Below, piece by piece: positions 35,776 through 44,678 of a stretch of DNA of 64,000 bases. Under the pieces are notes generated by a model, which worked only from the letters and a program-made list of their open reading frames with translations, was not told the origin of the DNA and ran no database searches. Numbering within the stretch: the first letter of the stretch is position 1; each line of letters begins with the position of its first letter. Source of the DNA: DATGKG01 sp963783145 (GTDB lineage: Bacteria > Desulfobacterota > Binatia > Binatales > Binataceae); NCBI GenBank assembly GCA_963783145.1, contig CAWAMM010000002.1:310001-374000 (forward strand), in the 5' to 3' direction. Position numbers and translations under genes: made by a program.

Positions 35776-36015
35776 ATGGAACTGGTGCTCTATACCCGGC
35801 GCGATTGCGAGCTGTGCCACGAGATGGAAATCGTGATCGGCGAAGTCCTTAGGCGTTTCGCGGCCGCCTTGAAGCGCGTCGAGATTGATGGCGATGCCGC
35901 GCTCGAGGCGCAGTTCGGAATCGAAGTGCCGGTGCTATTCGTCAATGGCCGCAAGGCATTCAAGTATCGATGTACGGCGCGCGAACTGCGCAAACGCCTG
36001 GAACGCGAAAAATGA
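35776..36015 (+). CDS. Glutaredoxin-like protein (DUF836 type)
   Basis: A 79-aa thioredoxin-fold protein. LVLYTRRDCELCHEM carries the C-x-x-C redox pair at about residues 11-14, and VPVLFVNGRKAFKYR is the cis-Pro segment. It resembles the short glutaredoxin-like family fused to or near other small redox genes. The partner is unknown. It is packed tightly between the AsmA-like gene (2 bp) and cutA (4-bp overlap), indicating one transcript. Confidence 0.85.
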   Translation: MELVLYTRRDCELCHEMEIVIGEVLRRFAAALKRVEIDGDAALEAQFGIEVPVLFVNGRKAFKYRCTARELRKRLEREK

Positions 36016-36407
36016 AGCGCGCTCCTACATCGACGGATGCGGTGGTGGTGCTCGTGACCGCGGCGAGCGAGCAGCAGGCGGATGCGATCGCGACCGCGCT
36101 GGTGGCCGAGCGGCTGGCAGCGTGCGTCAATATCGTGAGCCCCATCCGTTCGATCTATCGCTGGAAAGATAAAGTTCAGAGCGACACCGAGCACCTCATG
36201 ATCTTCAAGACGAGAACGAAACTGGTTGCACAGGTTGAGGCGCGCGTGAAGCAACTCCATAGCTACGAGGTCCCTGAAGTCGTCGCGTTGCCGATCGTAG
36301 CCGGTGCGCGGTCGTATCTGGACTGGGTGCTCGCGTCGACAACCGCGCCGCCTCGCATCCGCGTCGAATCGGGACGGGCCACTGGCGGAGCGCGACGCAA
36401 GAAATGA
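36012..36407 (+). CDS. cutA: Divalent cation tolerance protein CutA
   Basis: A 131-aa CutA1 protein: VVVLVTAASEQQADAIATALVAERLAACVNIV, SIYRWKDKVQSDTEHLMIFKT, and YEVPEVVALPIVAG, which together define the ferredoxin-like trimeric fold. It has an extra basic tail (GGARRKK). Proposed roles are copper/divalent metal tolerance and protein stability. The frame opens at 35970, but ATG 36012 overlaps the grx stop as ATGA and begins just before the conserved core, so it is used. Confidence 0.92.
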   Translation: MKRAPTSTDAVVVLVTAASEQQADAIATALVAERLAACVNIVSPIRSIYRWKDKVQSDTEHLMIFKTRTKLVAQVEARVKQLHSYEVPEVVALPIVAGARSYLDWVLASTTAPPRIRVESGRATGGARRKK

Positions 36408-36465
36408 CCGGATTCGTCAGCGTGGCTCTACTGGGCGGAACTTTTCGCCTAATATCTGGTGCGGC

Positions 36466-37551
36466 ATGTTTCGCGAAGCAATAAAGAAGATGGGGGCCTA
36501 CCAGCCGGGCGAGCAGCCGCGCCCCGGCGAGCGGCTCATCAAACTCAACACCAACGAAAATCCTTATCCGCCCTCGCCGCGCGTGCGTCGCGCTGTGGTG
36601 CGAGTCGCGTCCGATAGCCTGCGGCTCTATCCCGCGCCGCGTGCCGATGATTTCATCGAGAGCGCCTCGAAGCTGTATGGCGTCCGCAAGGACATGATAC
36701 TCGCTGGAAACGGCTCCGATGAGCTGCTCGCGATGATTTTCCGAGCGACGCTGGGTCCCGGCGATACGGTTGCGTATCCGGTACCGACCTACTCGCTCTA
36801 CGACACCCTGGCTTCGATTCAGGAAGCACACGTGCTCCGATTCCCGGTTGAAAAAGACTTTTCCATTCCACTCGACCAGCTCGCCGAGGCACGGGCCGCA
36901 GTGACGATCATCTGTAGCCCGAATTCACCGTCGGGCATCCTCACGCCGACTAGCAAGCTCGCCAAACTCGCCCGCGCCCTGCACGAACATCTGCTGGTGG
37001 TCGACGAAGCGTATGTTGATTTTGCCGATGAGAATGCCATCGGATTGTTGCGGCGCTTTCCCAATGTCGTGATCCTGCGCACGCTGTCGAAGTCCTTCTC
37101 GCTCGCCGGAATGCGCTTGGGGCTCTGTTTTGCGCGGCCCGCCGTGATTGCGGAGCTGATGAAGGTGAAGGATTCCTACAATTTGAGCCGCATTGCGCTG
37201 GCCGCCGGCGCGGAGGCCCTCAATGATGCGGCCTGGATGCGTCGCAACGTCGAGCGAGTGAAGCATACGCGAGAGGCGAGCGTGGCGCGGCTACGCAAGT
37301 TGGGCTTCGAGGTGCCCGATTCGTCGGCTAATTTTGTCCTCGCGCGGATGGCCGGGCACGACTTGGAACCGCTGGCGCGGGCGATCCGAAGGAGCGGCAT
37401 CCTGGTGCGCCATTTTCCGACGCCGATGCTGCGTGACGCGATCCGGATTTCGATTGGCACCCCTGCCGAAATGAACGCGCTGTTCAAAGCGATTGCCAGC
37501 AATCTTTCGGCATTCAATCTCAATGGCGCCGCCTCTCATCGCAAACGCTGA
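36466..37551 (+). CDS. hisC: Histidinol-phosphate aminotransferase
   Basis: A 361-aa PLP aminotransferase. It has LIKLNTNENPYPPSPRVRRA, the diagnostic HisC N-terminus, and the PLP-binding Lys in LRTLSKSFSLAGMRLG, with VDEAYVDFA before it and DAIRISIGTPAEMNAL near the end. It transaminates imidazole-acetol phosphate to histidinol phosphate. An open frame extends to 36304 in the cutA tail, but that part is not HisC-like. No other his gene is adjacent. The stop overlaps the pth start by one base. Confidence 0.9.
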   Translation: MFREAIKKMGAYQPGEQPRPGERLIKLNTNENPYPPSPRVRRAVVRVASDSLRLYPAPRADDFIESASKLYGVRKDMILAGNGSDELLAMIFRATLGPGDTVAYPVPTYSLYDTLASIQEAHVLRFPVEKDFSIPLDQLAEARAAVTIICSPNSPSGILTPTSKLAKLARALHEHLLVVDEAYVDFADENAIGLLRRFPNVVILRTLSKSFSLAGMRLGLCFARPAVIAELMKVKDSYNLSRIALAAGAEALNDAAWMRRNVERVKHTREASVARLRKLGFEVPDSSANFVLARMAGHDLEPLARAIRRSGILVRHFPTPMLRDAIRISIGTPAEMNALFKAIASNLSAFNLNGAASHRKR

Positions 37552-38207
37552 TGGGTATCAAGAATCTGTTCGGCGGCTTCCGCCGCGCCCCGCGGGAAAA
37601 GCGCGAGGAGACGCCGGTGCCGGAAGCGCAACCTGAGACGCGATGGGTCGTCGCCGGACTGGGCAACCCGGGTGAGGAATATTCGCGTTCGCGTCATAAC
37701 GCGGGTTTTCGCGTTGTAGAACGCATCGCGAAATCGAAGCACGCGCAGTTCGATCGCAAAAAGTTCAAGGGCGTAATCGCCGAGGTTGAACTCGCCGGTG
37801 TGCGCGCGTTGCTGGTCAAGCCGCAGACCTACTACAACGGGAGCGGCGAATGCCTCGCCGCAGTGCTCGGCTATTACAAGGTGCCGTCAGCGCGGCTAAT
37901 CGTCGTTCATGATGAGCTGGACCTGGAAGCCGGCCGGCTACGTCTCAAGCAAGGCGGCAGCGACGCGGGCAATCGCGGTGTGCGATCGGTCGCGCAAACG
38001 CTCGGCACGCCGGATTTTATTCGGGTGCGGGTCGGCGTCAGCCGGCCGCCCGGCGAGAGCGAGAGCAAGGATTACCTCCTCGAAAGCATGAGCGCGGAGG
38101 CGCGAGCGAACCTCGACAACTCGATACAGCGCGCGGCGGAAGCGGTCGAGGCGATAATCGCGGACGGGTTGGAACGCGCGATGGGTCGCTTCAATCAACG
38201 TGCGTGA
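37551..38207 (+). CDS. pth: Peptidyl-tRNA hydrolase
   Basis: A 218-aa Pth. After a basic extension of about 30 residues (NLFGGFRRAPREKREET) the enzyme starts with VVAGLGNPGEEYSRSRHNAGFRVVE, where the catalytic His and Asn are present; VHDELDLEAG holds the conserved Asp. The KPxTFMNxSG motif reads KPQTYYNGSGE, so the Phe-Met pair is Tyr-Tyr. It recycles stalled peptidyl-tRNA. The ATG overlaps the hisC stop by one base. The extension is unusual but lies in frame and uses local codons. Confidence 0.9.
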   Translation: MGIKNLFGGFRRAPREKREETPVPEAQPETRWVVAGLGNPGEEYSRSRHNAGFRVVERIAKSKHAQFDRKKFKGVIAEVELAGVRALLVKPQTYYNGSGECLAAVLGYYKVPSARLIVVHDELDLEAGRLRLKQGGSDAGNRGVRSVAQTLGTPDFIRVRVGVSRPPGESESKDYLLESMSAEARANLDNSIQRAAEAVEAIIADGLERAMGRFNQRA

Positions 38208-38274
38208 TCTACTTATCGATCGATAGAGAGCAAATCCGTCTGCGTACTTTTTGTTATATTTTAATAACATCTAG

Positions 38275-38303
38275 TTGACACATTTGGATTGCTCGGGTAA
38301 ATC
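38275..38303 (+). promoter_or_regulatory. Candidate promoter upstream of 38439 gene
   Basis: A perfect TTGACA -35 box at 38275-38280, with a weak TAAATC at 38298-38303 (17-bp spacing), follows an AT-rich inverted repeat, GTTAT-ATTTTA-ATAAC, just upstream. The -35 match is strong and the -10 is poor. Confidence 0.4.
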
Positions 38304-38438
38304 AGGACTATCCGGCCGCCGGGCTGGGCGCGGAATGGGCGGCTGGCCCTTGGGCAGCCGCCACGGATGCGCACGAATCTGCCTGACGGTATAAAGCCTT
38401 CGCCCGTCTACATTGGGCGGGGGCTTAAGGGGGTAGTC

Positions 38439-38828
38439 ATGGCCGGATTAATCGCGCCGCGATTCAAGTCTCTCGAAGCTGCTTTGCGCTTTTATTTCAG
38501 AGCCAGCGAGCTTCTGAAACCGAACGCAAAGCCGGGGATCTTTTCCTCGAGTGGTCCTCCCAGGATCCACGACGGCCCCCATATGATCCGCGATCTTTGC
38601 GTGCTGGATTCGTGTTTCGACGGGATGAACGAGGTGCACTTGTGGCTGTTGCGCGAGCTCTATCGCCCGGGTGGCTTTAATCCACGCCCGCGCCCGCTAG
38701 CGGAGATATTCGAAGCGGTGCGGAGCCAGTTTCCCAAACTCGAATGGACTCCGCAGCGGATCGCGCAATTCAAACGCGAGGCGCTGAAAATTTTCGAAGC
38801 CCATCTCCAGCGCGAGCGGCTGATGTAG
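38439..38828 (+). CDS. Hypothetical protein
   Basis: A 129-aa protein I do not recognise. The N-terminus LIAPRFKSLEAALRFYFRASELL is helical; the middle has MIRDLCVLDSCFDGMNEVHLWLLRELY, and the end is a charged helix (IAQFKREALKIFEAHLQRER). No membrane or metal motif is seen. ATG 38439 is preceded by AAGGGGGT, a convincing ribosome-binding site, so the 24 extra codons back to 38367 are left out. It stands alone between pth and tyrS. Confidence 0.6.
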   Translation: MAGLIAPRFKSLEAALRFYFRASELLKPNAKPGIFSSSGPPRIHDGPHMIRDLCVLDSCFDGMNEVHLWLLRELYRPGGFNPRPRPLAEIFEAVRSQFPKLEWTPQRIAQFKREALKIFEAHLQRERLM

Positions 38829-38920
38829 CGGCGGCGGCGCCGGAAATATCTGGCTCGACATGCCTTCGCCGCCTGCGCGGTTTCGGGTACGCTTGATTTC
38901 CGCCTTCGGGCGAGAACTCA

Positions 38921-40123
38921 GTGACGGTTTCCCAAGCGGTGGAACAGACTAACGAACAGGAGCGCGCGGCGGCGCTAACTCACGGCGCGGTCGAGGTAAT
39001 CTCGCAACCGGAACTAGCTGAAAAGCTCAAGCAGGGCCGCCCGTTGCGCATCAAGCTTGGGATGGATCCGACGGCGCCTGACCTGCATCTCGGCCACAGC
39101 ATCACGCTCAAGAAGCTGCGCGATTTTCAGCGCGACGGCCATACGGTAATTTTTCTGGTCGGTGATTTCACCGCCATGATTGGCGACCCGACCGGACGCT
39201 CCGAGACGCGCAAGCCGCTCTCGCGCGAGGCCATCGCCATCAATGCCGAGACTTACCGGGGCCAGGCCTTCAAGATCCTCGACCCCGAGCGCACCGAGGT
39301 CCGCTTCAATAGCGAATGGATGGACGGCCTCGGGGTGCGGCGATTGATTGAGCTGGCCGCGCATATCAGCGTCGCGCGGCTGCTGGAACGCGACGACTTC
39401 GAGAAGCGTCTCGAAAAAGAAGAGCCGCTGTTTCTCCACGAGCTGCTCTATCCATTGATCCAGGGATACGACTCGGTCGCGCTCGAAGCGGACATTGAGA
39501 TCGGTGGCACGGATCAGAAATTCAACATGCTGGTCGGCCGCGAGTTACAGCGCGCCTTCAAGCAGGCGCCGCAGGTTGTGATGACGATGCCGCTGATGGA
39601 AGGCCTCGACGGCGAGCGCAAAATGTCCAAGTCGCTCGGCAACTACGTCGGTATTACCGAGAAGCCTGATGAGATGTTCGGCAAGCTGATGCGGGTGTCG
39701 GATCCGCTGATGGCGCGCTATTACCAATTGCTGACCGAGGTCACGCCCGAGGAACTCGCGAGCATCAAGTCCGGAAAGGTCCATCCGATGGAGGCCAAGA
39801 AGCGCCTCGCCTCGATGCTGGTCGAGGAGTATCACGGCGCCGAGGCCGCGAAGAAAGCGCAAAGCTACTTCGAGAGCAAGTTCCAGCGCCGCGAGGTTCC
39901 CACCAACGTCCCCGTCTATCGCATCGCCGAGGACATCTGGATTTGCGAGCTGATGAAGCAGCTCAACTTCGCGCCCTCCAATAGCGAGGCGCGCCGGTTA
40001 GTGAGCCAAGGCGCGGTGCGCGTCGATGGAAAGACCGTCAAGGATGCAAACTTTCGCTTCCTGCCGGGCGAGCACAAGGTGCTGGAAGTGGGCAAGCGCC
40101 GAGTCGCGCGCATCGAGCCCTAG
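38921..40123 (+). CDS. tyrS: Tyrosyl-tRNA synthetase
   Basis: A 400-aa class Ic synthetase. The HIGH-equivalent is HLGHSITLKK after GMDPTAPDLHLGH, KMSKS appears as ERKMSKSLGNYVG, and a C-terminal S4 RNA-binding domain (FAPSNSEARRLVSQGAVRVDGKTV) is present. GDFTAMIGDPTGRSETRKPL is typical of the TyrZ-like subgroup. It attaches tyrosine to tRNA-Tyr. The start is GTG at 38921. It converges with a small gene on the minus strand. Confidence 0.95.
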   Translation: MTVSQAVEQTNEQERAAALTHGAVEVISQPELAEKLKQGRPLRIKLGMDPTAPDLHLGHSITLKKLRDFQRDGHTVIFLVGDFTAMIGDPTGRSETRKPLSREAIAINAETYRGQAFKILDPERTEVRFNSEWMDGLGVRRLIELAAHISVARLLERDDFEKRLEKEEPLFLHELLYPLIQGYDSVALEADIEIGGTDQKFNMLVGRELQRAFKQAPQVVMTMPLMEGLDGERKMSKSLGNYVGITEKPDEMFGKLMRVSDPLMARYYQLLTEVTPEELASIKSGKVHPMEAKKRLASMLVEEYHGAEAAKKAQSYFESKFQRREVPTNVPVYRIAEDIWICELMKQLNFAPSNSEARRLVSQGAVRVDGKTVKDANFRFLPGEHKVLEVGKRRVARIEP

Positions 40124-40151
40124 AAAGAAAAAGTGCGAGCGCGCGAACGCG

Positions 40152-40415
40152 CTACGGTTCCTTCTTACCAGACTCTGCCGCCACCGCGTCACGTAGCTTC
40201 TTCATCGTGCGATCGAGCGCTTTCAGATAGCGCTGCTTGGTCCATTCTTCCTTGGTCCGCATCTTGAGCCATCCGAGCTTAACCGCGTCGGGCTTGTTGC
40301 CCATCTCGCCGGTCGAAACCTCGATGATGGCGTGCTCCTCGGGCGAAAGCTGCGCCAGCACCTCGCGCTTCAGGTTCTGAAGAAAGCCGGCCTTAAGGTC
40401 GATATCTATTTTCAT
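40152..40415 (-). CDS. Small helical hypothetical protein
   Basis: An 87-aa charged protein (KAGFLQNLKREVLAQLSPEEHAIIEVSTGEMG, then EEWTKQRYLKALDRTMKKLRDAVAAES). The helical C-terminus is Lys/Arg-rich, without Cys or membrane segments. Family unknown. It is convergent with tyrS, 28 bp away, and diverges from the enoyl-CoA hydratase gene. ATG 40415 is followed by a coherent amphipathic start. Confidence 0.55.
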   Translation of the reverse strand: MKIDIDLKAGFLQNLKREVLAQLSPEEHAIIEVSTGEMGNKPDAVKLGWLKMRTKEEWTKQRYLKALDRTMKKLRDAVAAESGKKEP

Positions 40416-40535
40416 TCCGGGATCCCCACCCCTCAGCCTGAGCGTAGATCAAGATCTATAACTGCTCAAGCTACTTGACAGCGCGGCCTGGTGGAAGTTA
40501 CCTCGCCACACGCGGGATGCTTACAGGAGATAGCG

Positions 40536-41378
40536 ATGAACTTCTTCAAAGTCGAAATCGAAGGACACGTTCAAACCTGGACGATGTCCAATCCGCCGAT
40601 GAACTACATGACCGCCGCGATGAGCCAGGAGTTGACCGAGCTGATCGGGCGCGCCGAGGCCGATGAAAACCTCCGCGCAATAATTCTGACCGGCGGCATC
40701 GAGGGCAAATTCATCACGCACTACAGCGTTGATGAGCTCGCTGAGGGCGCCGCCGATCCGGCCGAGTGCGCGCGGACCTTTCCGGCGCTGGAAGCGGGAT
40801 TTCACCGCATGCTCGATCGCATCATGCTGATGCCGAAAGTTGTCATCGCGGCGATCAACGGCGACTGCATGGGTGGTGGATACGAGCTCGCGCTGGCGTG
40901 CGATTTTCGCCTGGCCGCCGACGGCGCTTATCAAATCGGGCTGCCGGAAGCGGTGCTCGGAATACTCCCCGGCGGTGGCGGCACGCAGCGCCTTCCGAGG
41001 CTCATCGGGAGGGGCAGGGCGCTTGAGGTGATGCTGTTCGGCAACGTCTATCATCCGCGCGAGGCGGAACGGCTGGGCATGGTCAATCGCGTAATCGCGC
41101 CTGAGACGCTGATGTCATTTGCCATGGGCTGGGCACGCACGCTCGCCAAGCGGCCGCCGCGCTCGATTGCAGCGATCAAACGCGCGGTAAACCTGGGCGC
41201 CGATCGCGACCTCGAGGCGGGCCTCTATATCGAGCGCACCGAGATGCGCGACGTGATGTGCACTGAGGACGCGCGCACCATCATGAACGCCTACAACGCC
41301 GCGGTCCGCAAGGATCCGATGGCGGCGCGCAGTGATTTTCTCAAGGGAATCGGAGTGCCCGAGGCCAAGGGAAGATAG
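40536..41378 (+). CDS. Enoyl-CoA hydratase/isomerase family protein
   Basis: A 280-aa crotonase-fold protein. The oxyanion-hole segment is AAINGDCMGGGYELALACDFRLAAD (about residues 107-131), and the catalytic-Glu segment is IGLPEAVLGILPGGGGTQRLPRLIG. The second catalytic Glu near the first oxyanion half is not obvious (KFITHYSVDELAEGA), so hydration versus isomerisation is open. ATG 40536 is preceded by AGGAGA. It stands alone; fatty- or aromatic-acid beta-oxidation is likely. Confidence 0.88.
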   Translation: MNFFKVEIEGHVQTWTMSNPPMNYMTAAMSQELTELIGRAEADENLRAIILTGGIEGKFITHYSVDELAEGAADPAECARTFPALEAGFHRMLDRIMLMPKVVIAAINGDCMGGGYELALACDFRLAADGAYQIGLPEAVLGILPGGGGTQRLPRLIGRGRALEVMLFGNVYHPREAERLGMVNRVIAPETLMSFAMGWARTLAKRPPRSIAAIKRAVNLGADRDLEAGLYIERTEMRDVMCTEDARTIMNAYNAAVRKDPMAARSDFLKGIGVPEAKGR

Positions 41379-41428
41379 GCCCCGGGCGGTCCCGACCGAT
41401 TCTGATGCTGCTCAAGGCACCGGGCGAA

Positions 41429-41863
41429 CTATTCTTCCTCGACCGCCTGACGGATCGAATTGAGGATGAACAGGAACTGACGCGGCGAGGTAACCCGACC
41501 CAGCAGAGAGACCTGTTTCAGCACCCGCAGCTCATTTGGCTTGATCTCATGACGCGCGATGAGCGAGCGATCCTTGAGAAAGTTGCGCCACGCGTTTTCC
41601 GGGCGCTTGGCCGCGATTCCGCCGTCGCGTGGCGTGATGAGATCCTTCGCCTCCGGGTGGGCGAGTAGAAAGATGGTCTCGCTATCGAGGCCCATCACTT
41701 CGGAGAGGCGGCGAAGCAGCGAGAGCGAAGGCCGCCGTCGTCCATTTTCGAGGTAAGCGACATGGCTCGCCTTGACGCCCAATTTGGCGGCGAGTTCGCG
41801 CTGCGTGAGCCGCAGGAATTCGCGCCGGTCCTTGAGTACCGATCCGAGAGTTTTCTTCTTCAT
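41429..41863 (-). CDS. XRE-family transcriptional regulator
   Basis: A 144-aa protein with an N-terminal Xre helix-turn-helix (VLKDRREFLRLTQRELAAKLGVKASHVAYLENGRRRPSLSLLRRLSEVMGL, residues about 9-59) followed by a C-terminal helical region without a recognised ligand-binding domain. It probably represses or activates a nearby promoter. It converges with the enoyl-CoA hydratase gene and has an AT-rich 350-bp spacer upstream that may hold its operator. Confidence 0.82.
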   Translation of the reverse strand: MKKKTLGSVLKDRREFLRLTQRELAAKLGVKASHVAYLENGRRRPSLSLLRRLSEVMGLDSETIFLLAHPEAKDLITPRDGGIAAKRPENAWRNFLKDRSLIARHEIKPNELRVLKQVSLLGRVTSPRQFLFILNSIRQAVEEE

Positions 41864-42214
41864 CCTGTTTTGAGTCCCGCCTTATAGGTTGTGGTTGTCG
41901 AATGAGTCAGACAGTGCGCTGAAAAATATAGGATCCTTATTCGATCGCGATACTTGTCCGTTTAAGGATCTTGCCCTGCTGACTCTGTTCAGTCGAAACT
42001 ACCTTAAGGTTAGCGTAAGCAGCCAATCAGTTGCAAATCGATTTGCGACAAAATGATGTCTAATTATATCCAGCTATCATCTCCTCAATATGGGACTTTA
42101 GATCCATGACTTCACGTCGATAGACGTTTAAACGCGCAGGTTTGAACGAGTGTACCCGGCCGAACCATCCAGATGGTCGGGGATACAACGATGATGCGAT
42201 AGTTCGGGGTAAGC
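41864..42214. other. Intergenic stretch without a recognisable gene
   Basis: About 350 bp, AT-richer than its surroundings. It contains TTGCAAATCGATTTGCGA (an imperfect palindrome near 42031-42048) and ATAGGATCC-type words but no open frame with family-like sequence. It probably contains the xre promoter and the 3' flank of the lipoprotein gene. Confidence 0.5.
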
Positions 42215-42676
42215 TTAGCCGCGGTCGACCGGTGGGAGTTTCGGCGTATGGCATCCGCCACCACCGACGCAATTCAATCCTGCCCCGATGTACACGAACG
42301 CGGCCTTGACTGGGTAGAAAAAATAGTCGAGCGGAGTCTGGATCGGGTCGAATGGCGGCTTCGGTTGTTGTTGCTCCTGGGCCTCGGCCAAGGTCGCGGG
42401 ACTCGGTCCGACGTTGACAATATTCGCGACGCGCATGTCGGGCCCGAAGATTGCCGCTTCGCCCGCATTGAGCCAGGTGTAACGGAGCAGGGCGGGGCCG
42501 TTGTTGTTGGCAGAAGGGACGTTGTCTTTCAAATCGGGCTGCCCCATCGCTTCTACGGTTTGATCGGTGGTCATGCCGGCCTTGAGCGTGCCGGTGCCAC
42601 TACCGCTTTGCGCGGCACATCCGACTATCAGCAATGCCAAGGCGCCCAACCACCAGCGCCGTACGATGATTCTCAT
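42215..42676 (-). CDS. BamE/SmpA-like lipoprotein of the mla operon
   Basis: A 153-aa protein with a lipobox (LALLIVGCAAQS; Cys near residue 17), so it should be lipid-anchored. LKAGMTTDQTVEAMGQPDLKDN resembles the BamE/SmpA core (GMT...V...lG.P). The C-terminal half is Pro-rich with CVGGGGCH near the end, two cysteines that could pair. The frame opens to 42892, but the lipobox fixes ATG 42676. It lies 80 bp after the mlaD-like gene and is probably the last gene of that operon. Confidence 0.72.
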   Translation of the reverse strand: MRIIVRRWWLGALALLIVGCAAQSGSGTGTLKAGMTTDQTVEAMGQPDLKDNVPSANNNGPALLRYTWLNAGEAAIFGPDMRVANIVNVGPSPATLAEAQEQQQPKPPFDPIQTPLDYFFYPVKAAFVYIGAGLNCVGGGGCHTPKLPPVDRG

Positions 42677-42756
42677 ATGAATGGTTTCTCCGCTTGAATC
42701 GTTCGGTGCTAACACAGGTGGTCGGATGCGGCAACGCCTCGATTTCGGCGCAGGAC

Positions 42757-43890
42757 TCATGGCGAGGCTGAGGCTTGCGGCGCCGGAAGGTCGGCCGCGT
42801 TCAGCGGCGACGCCACGGTCGGCGCGGCGCTCGAGGCCCGGCTGAACGGATGCGTCAGGCTGTAGAGCCCATTGATCATTTTCACGCCCCATCCGATGCT
42901 GCCATTGCCGCCGAGAAAGTTTTTCGCATCGTAGTAGAGACTTGGGTCGTTGACCGCGAGGCCGACGCTGCCTCGGCCATCGTCGATCTTGCGCAGGATG
43001 TCCTTCATATCCGCCAGCGAGGTCTGCATGTTTCCGAGCAACTGGTTGGCGTATTGCTGATCACTCAACAACCGCTGCACCGTACCATTACCATTGCTGA
43101 AGCGATCCATTAGGCGATTGATTTTAACCGCGGTGTCCTTCATCAGTACCGCGGTAGTCTCGACCTCATCGAGCAGCTTCTTGCCGTCGGTTTTATCCGA
43201 GAGCATCGCGTTCGCCAGCCCGCGACCGTGATTCACTTTGTCGAGCGTCAGGTTCATCTGAACCGCGAGCTGATTGAGGTTGTCGAAAGTGGTGCGCAGG
43301 TTGGCCAGCGTCAGCGGCGGCTCCTTCCCGTCGGGTGAGCCTTTGATCAACTCCGCCAGGATGCCATGGCCCTTGTCGATCGATTCGAGGATCGAGTTCA
43401 GCGATTGTGAAATTTGGATGACGTTGTTGAGCATGTCGCTGCTGCCGGCCTTCTGCACCAGCGCCTGGAGGTCGATCGGGTCCTGCGCCGCGAGGACCTC
43501 ATTGGGTCCGAGCGATCCGGACTGCGGGTTACCGCCGGTGATTTCCACGTACTTGTCGCCGAGCAGTCCCATCGTACTGATCTGGGCAACCGAATCGGAA
43601 CGGACCCTCGGCAAATACTTATCGATGATCCACAACTTAACCCGGACATAATCGGCGTGCGGATCTTGCGGGAAGCTAATCGAGCCGACCGCGCCGATCG
43701 TCACCCCCGACAGCGAAACCGGGGCGCCGGTCTGCAACCCATTGATGCGATGGAAGTGGGTCTCGATCGCGTCGCTTCGATGCAATATCCGCGAGCCGTG
43801 GCCGATCGAGAAAATCCCGAAACAGACGATCGCGAGCCCGCCCGCGATGAGCGCGCCTACCCGAGTTGTCACAACGCTCGAACTAGCCAC
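42757..43890 (-). CDS. mlaD: MlaD/MCE-family lipid-transport protein
   Basis: A 377-aa MCE protein with one N-terminal transmembrane helix (ALIAGGLAIVCFGIFSI) and then the MCE domain (INGLQTGAPVSLSGVTIGAVGSI, VRSDSVAQISTMGLLGDKYVEITGG). A long helical C-terminal part (about residues 150-310) follows, with a Pro/Ala tail. It forms the periplasmic ring of the Mla phospholipid ABC system, taking substrate between membranes. Order and strand match mlaE, mlaF, mlaD; no MlaC or MlaB gene is adjacent. Confidence 0.9.
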   Translation of the reverse strand: MASSSVVTTRVGALIAGGLAIVCFGIFSIGHGSRILHRSDAIETHFHRINGLQTGAPVSLSGVTIGAVGSISFPQDPHADYVRVKLWIIDKYLPRVRSDSVAQISTMGLLGDKYVEITGGNPQSGSLGPNEVLAAQDPIDLQALVQKAGSSDMLNNVIQISQSLNSILESIDKGHGILAELIKGSPDGKEPPLTLANLRTTFDNLNQLAVQMNLTLDKVNHGRGLANAMLSDKTDGKKLLDEVETTAVLMKDTAVKINRLMDRFSNGNGTVQRLLSDQQYANQLLGNMQTSLADMKDILRKIDDGRGSVGLAVNDPSLYYDAKNFLGGNGSIGWGVKMINGLYSLTHPFSRASSAAPTVASPLNAADLPAPQASASP

Positions 43891-43916
43891 GAACCTGCCA
43901 CTGCCTCGACGTCATT

Positions 43917-44678
43917 CTATAGCGCCGCCTCGATGAATTCCCGCATCAGCTCGTCGTCGGTGGAGCGGACCTCCGCGGCGGTGCCGCTGAAACGAATCCG
44001 TCCCTGATCGAGCAACGCGAACCGATCGCCTACCACAAATGCACTTTTGAGATCATGGGTCACCACTACCGAGGTGAATCCGAGCCGGGTCTGCAGGCTG
44101 CGAATCAAAAGGTTGATCTTATGGGTGACGAGTGGATCGAGTCCCGTAGTCGGTTCGTCATAGAGCACGGCCTTGGGCTCCAGCGCGAGCGCGCGGGCGA
44201 GAGCGACGCGTTTCTGCATGCCGCCCGACAGCTCCGCCGGATGAAGTTTTGCCACCTCTTCCTTCAGCTCCACCATCTCGAGGACTTCGTAGACGCGTTT
44301 GCGAATTCGCGCCTCATCGCGCTCGCCGTGCTCGCGAATCGGATAGCTGACGTTGCCGAATACGCTGAGCGAATCGAACAGCGCGCCAAGCTGAAACACC
44401 ATCGCGATGTCGCGTCGGATCGGGAATAGCTCGTCCTCAGACAGCGTGTTGAGCCGCTTGCCGTCGGCGAACACCTCGCCGGCGTCGGGACGTTCGAGCC
44501 CATTGATGTGGCGTAGCAGCACACTTTTGCCCTCGCCACTTCCTCCGAGAACCACCAGGGTCTCGCCTTCCATCACGTCGAGATTGATTCCGCGCAAGAC
44601 CTGCTTGCCGCCAAAAGTCTTTTCGACCCCGCGCAGCGAGATGAAGGGCGGGCGCCGATGATTGTTATCGTGTTCCAT
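43917..44678 (-). CDS. mlaF: MlaF-type ABC transporter ATPase
   Basis: A 253-aa ABC ATPase. Walker A is VLGGSGEGKSVLLRH, the signature is LSGGMQKRVALARALAL, Walker B is AVLYDEPTTGLDP, followed by THDLKSAF. The Q-loop and the DxLSVFGNVSYPI segment match Mla/toluene-tolerance ATPases. The frame opens to 44810, but ATG 44678 overlaps the mlaE stop by one base (TGATG) and begins just before the conserved domain. It energises lipid transfer through the MlaE permease. Confidence 0.92.
   Translation of the reverse strand: MEHDNNHRRPPFISLRGVEKTFGGKQVLRGINLDVMEGETLVVLGGSGEGKSVLLRHINGLERPDAGEVFADGKRLNTLSEDELFPIRRDIAMVFQLGALFDSLSVFGNVSYPIREHGERDEARIRKRVYEVLEMVELKEEVAKLHPAELSGGMQKRVALARALALEPKAVLYDEPTTGLDPLVTHKINLLIRSLQTRLGFTSVVVTHDLKSAFVVGDRFALLDQGRIRFSGTAAEVRSTDDELMREFIEAAL

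Noticed and set aside
36304..36465. Longer N-terminus for HisC
   Set aside because: It overlaps cutA in another frame and is unlike HisC; ATG 36466 fits the family start.
42060..42272. A 70-codon minus-strand frame overlapping the lipoprotein 3' end
   Set aside because: The tail (MDLKSHIEEMIAGYN) looks gene-like, but the first half overlaps the lipoprotein gene in another frame and no start or ribosome-binding site is seen.
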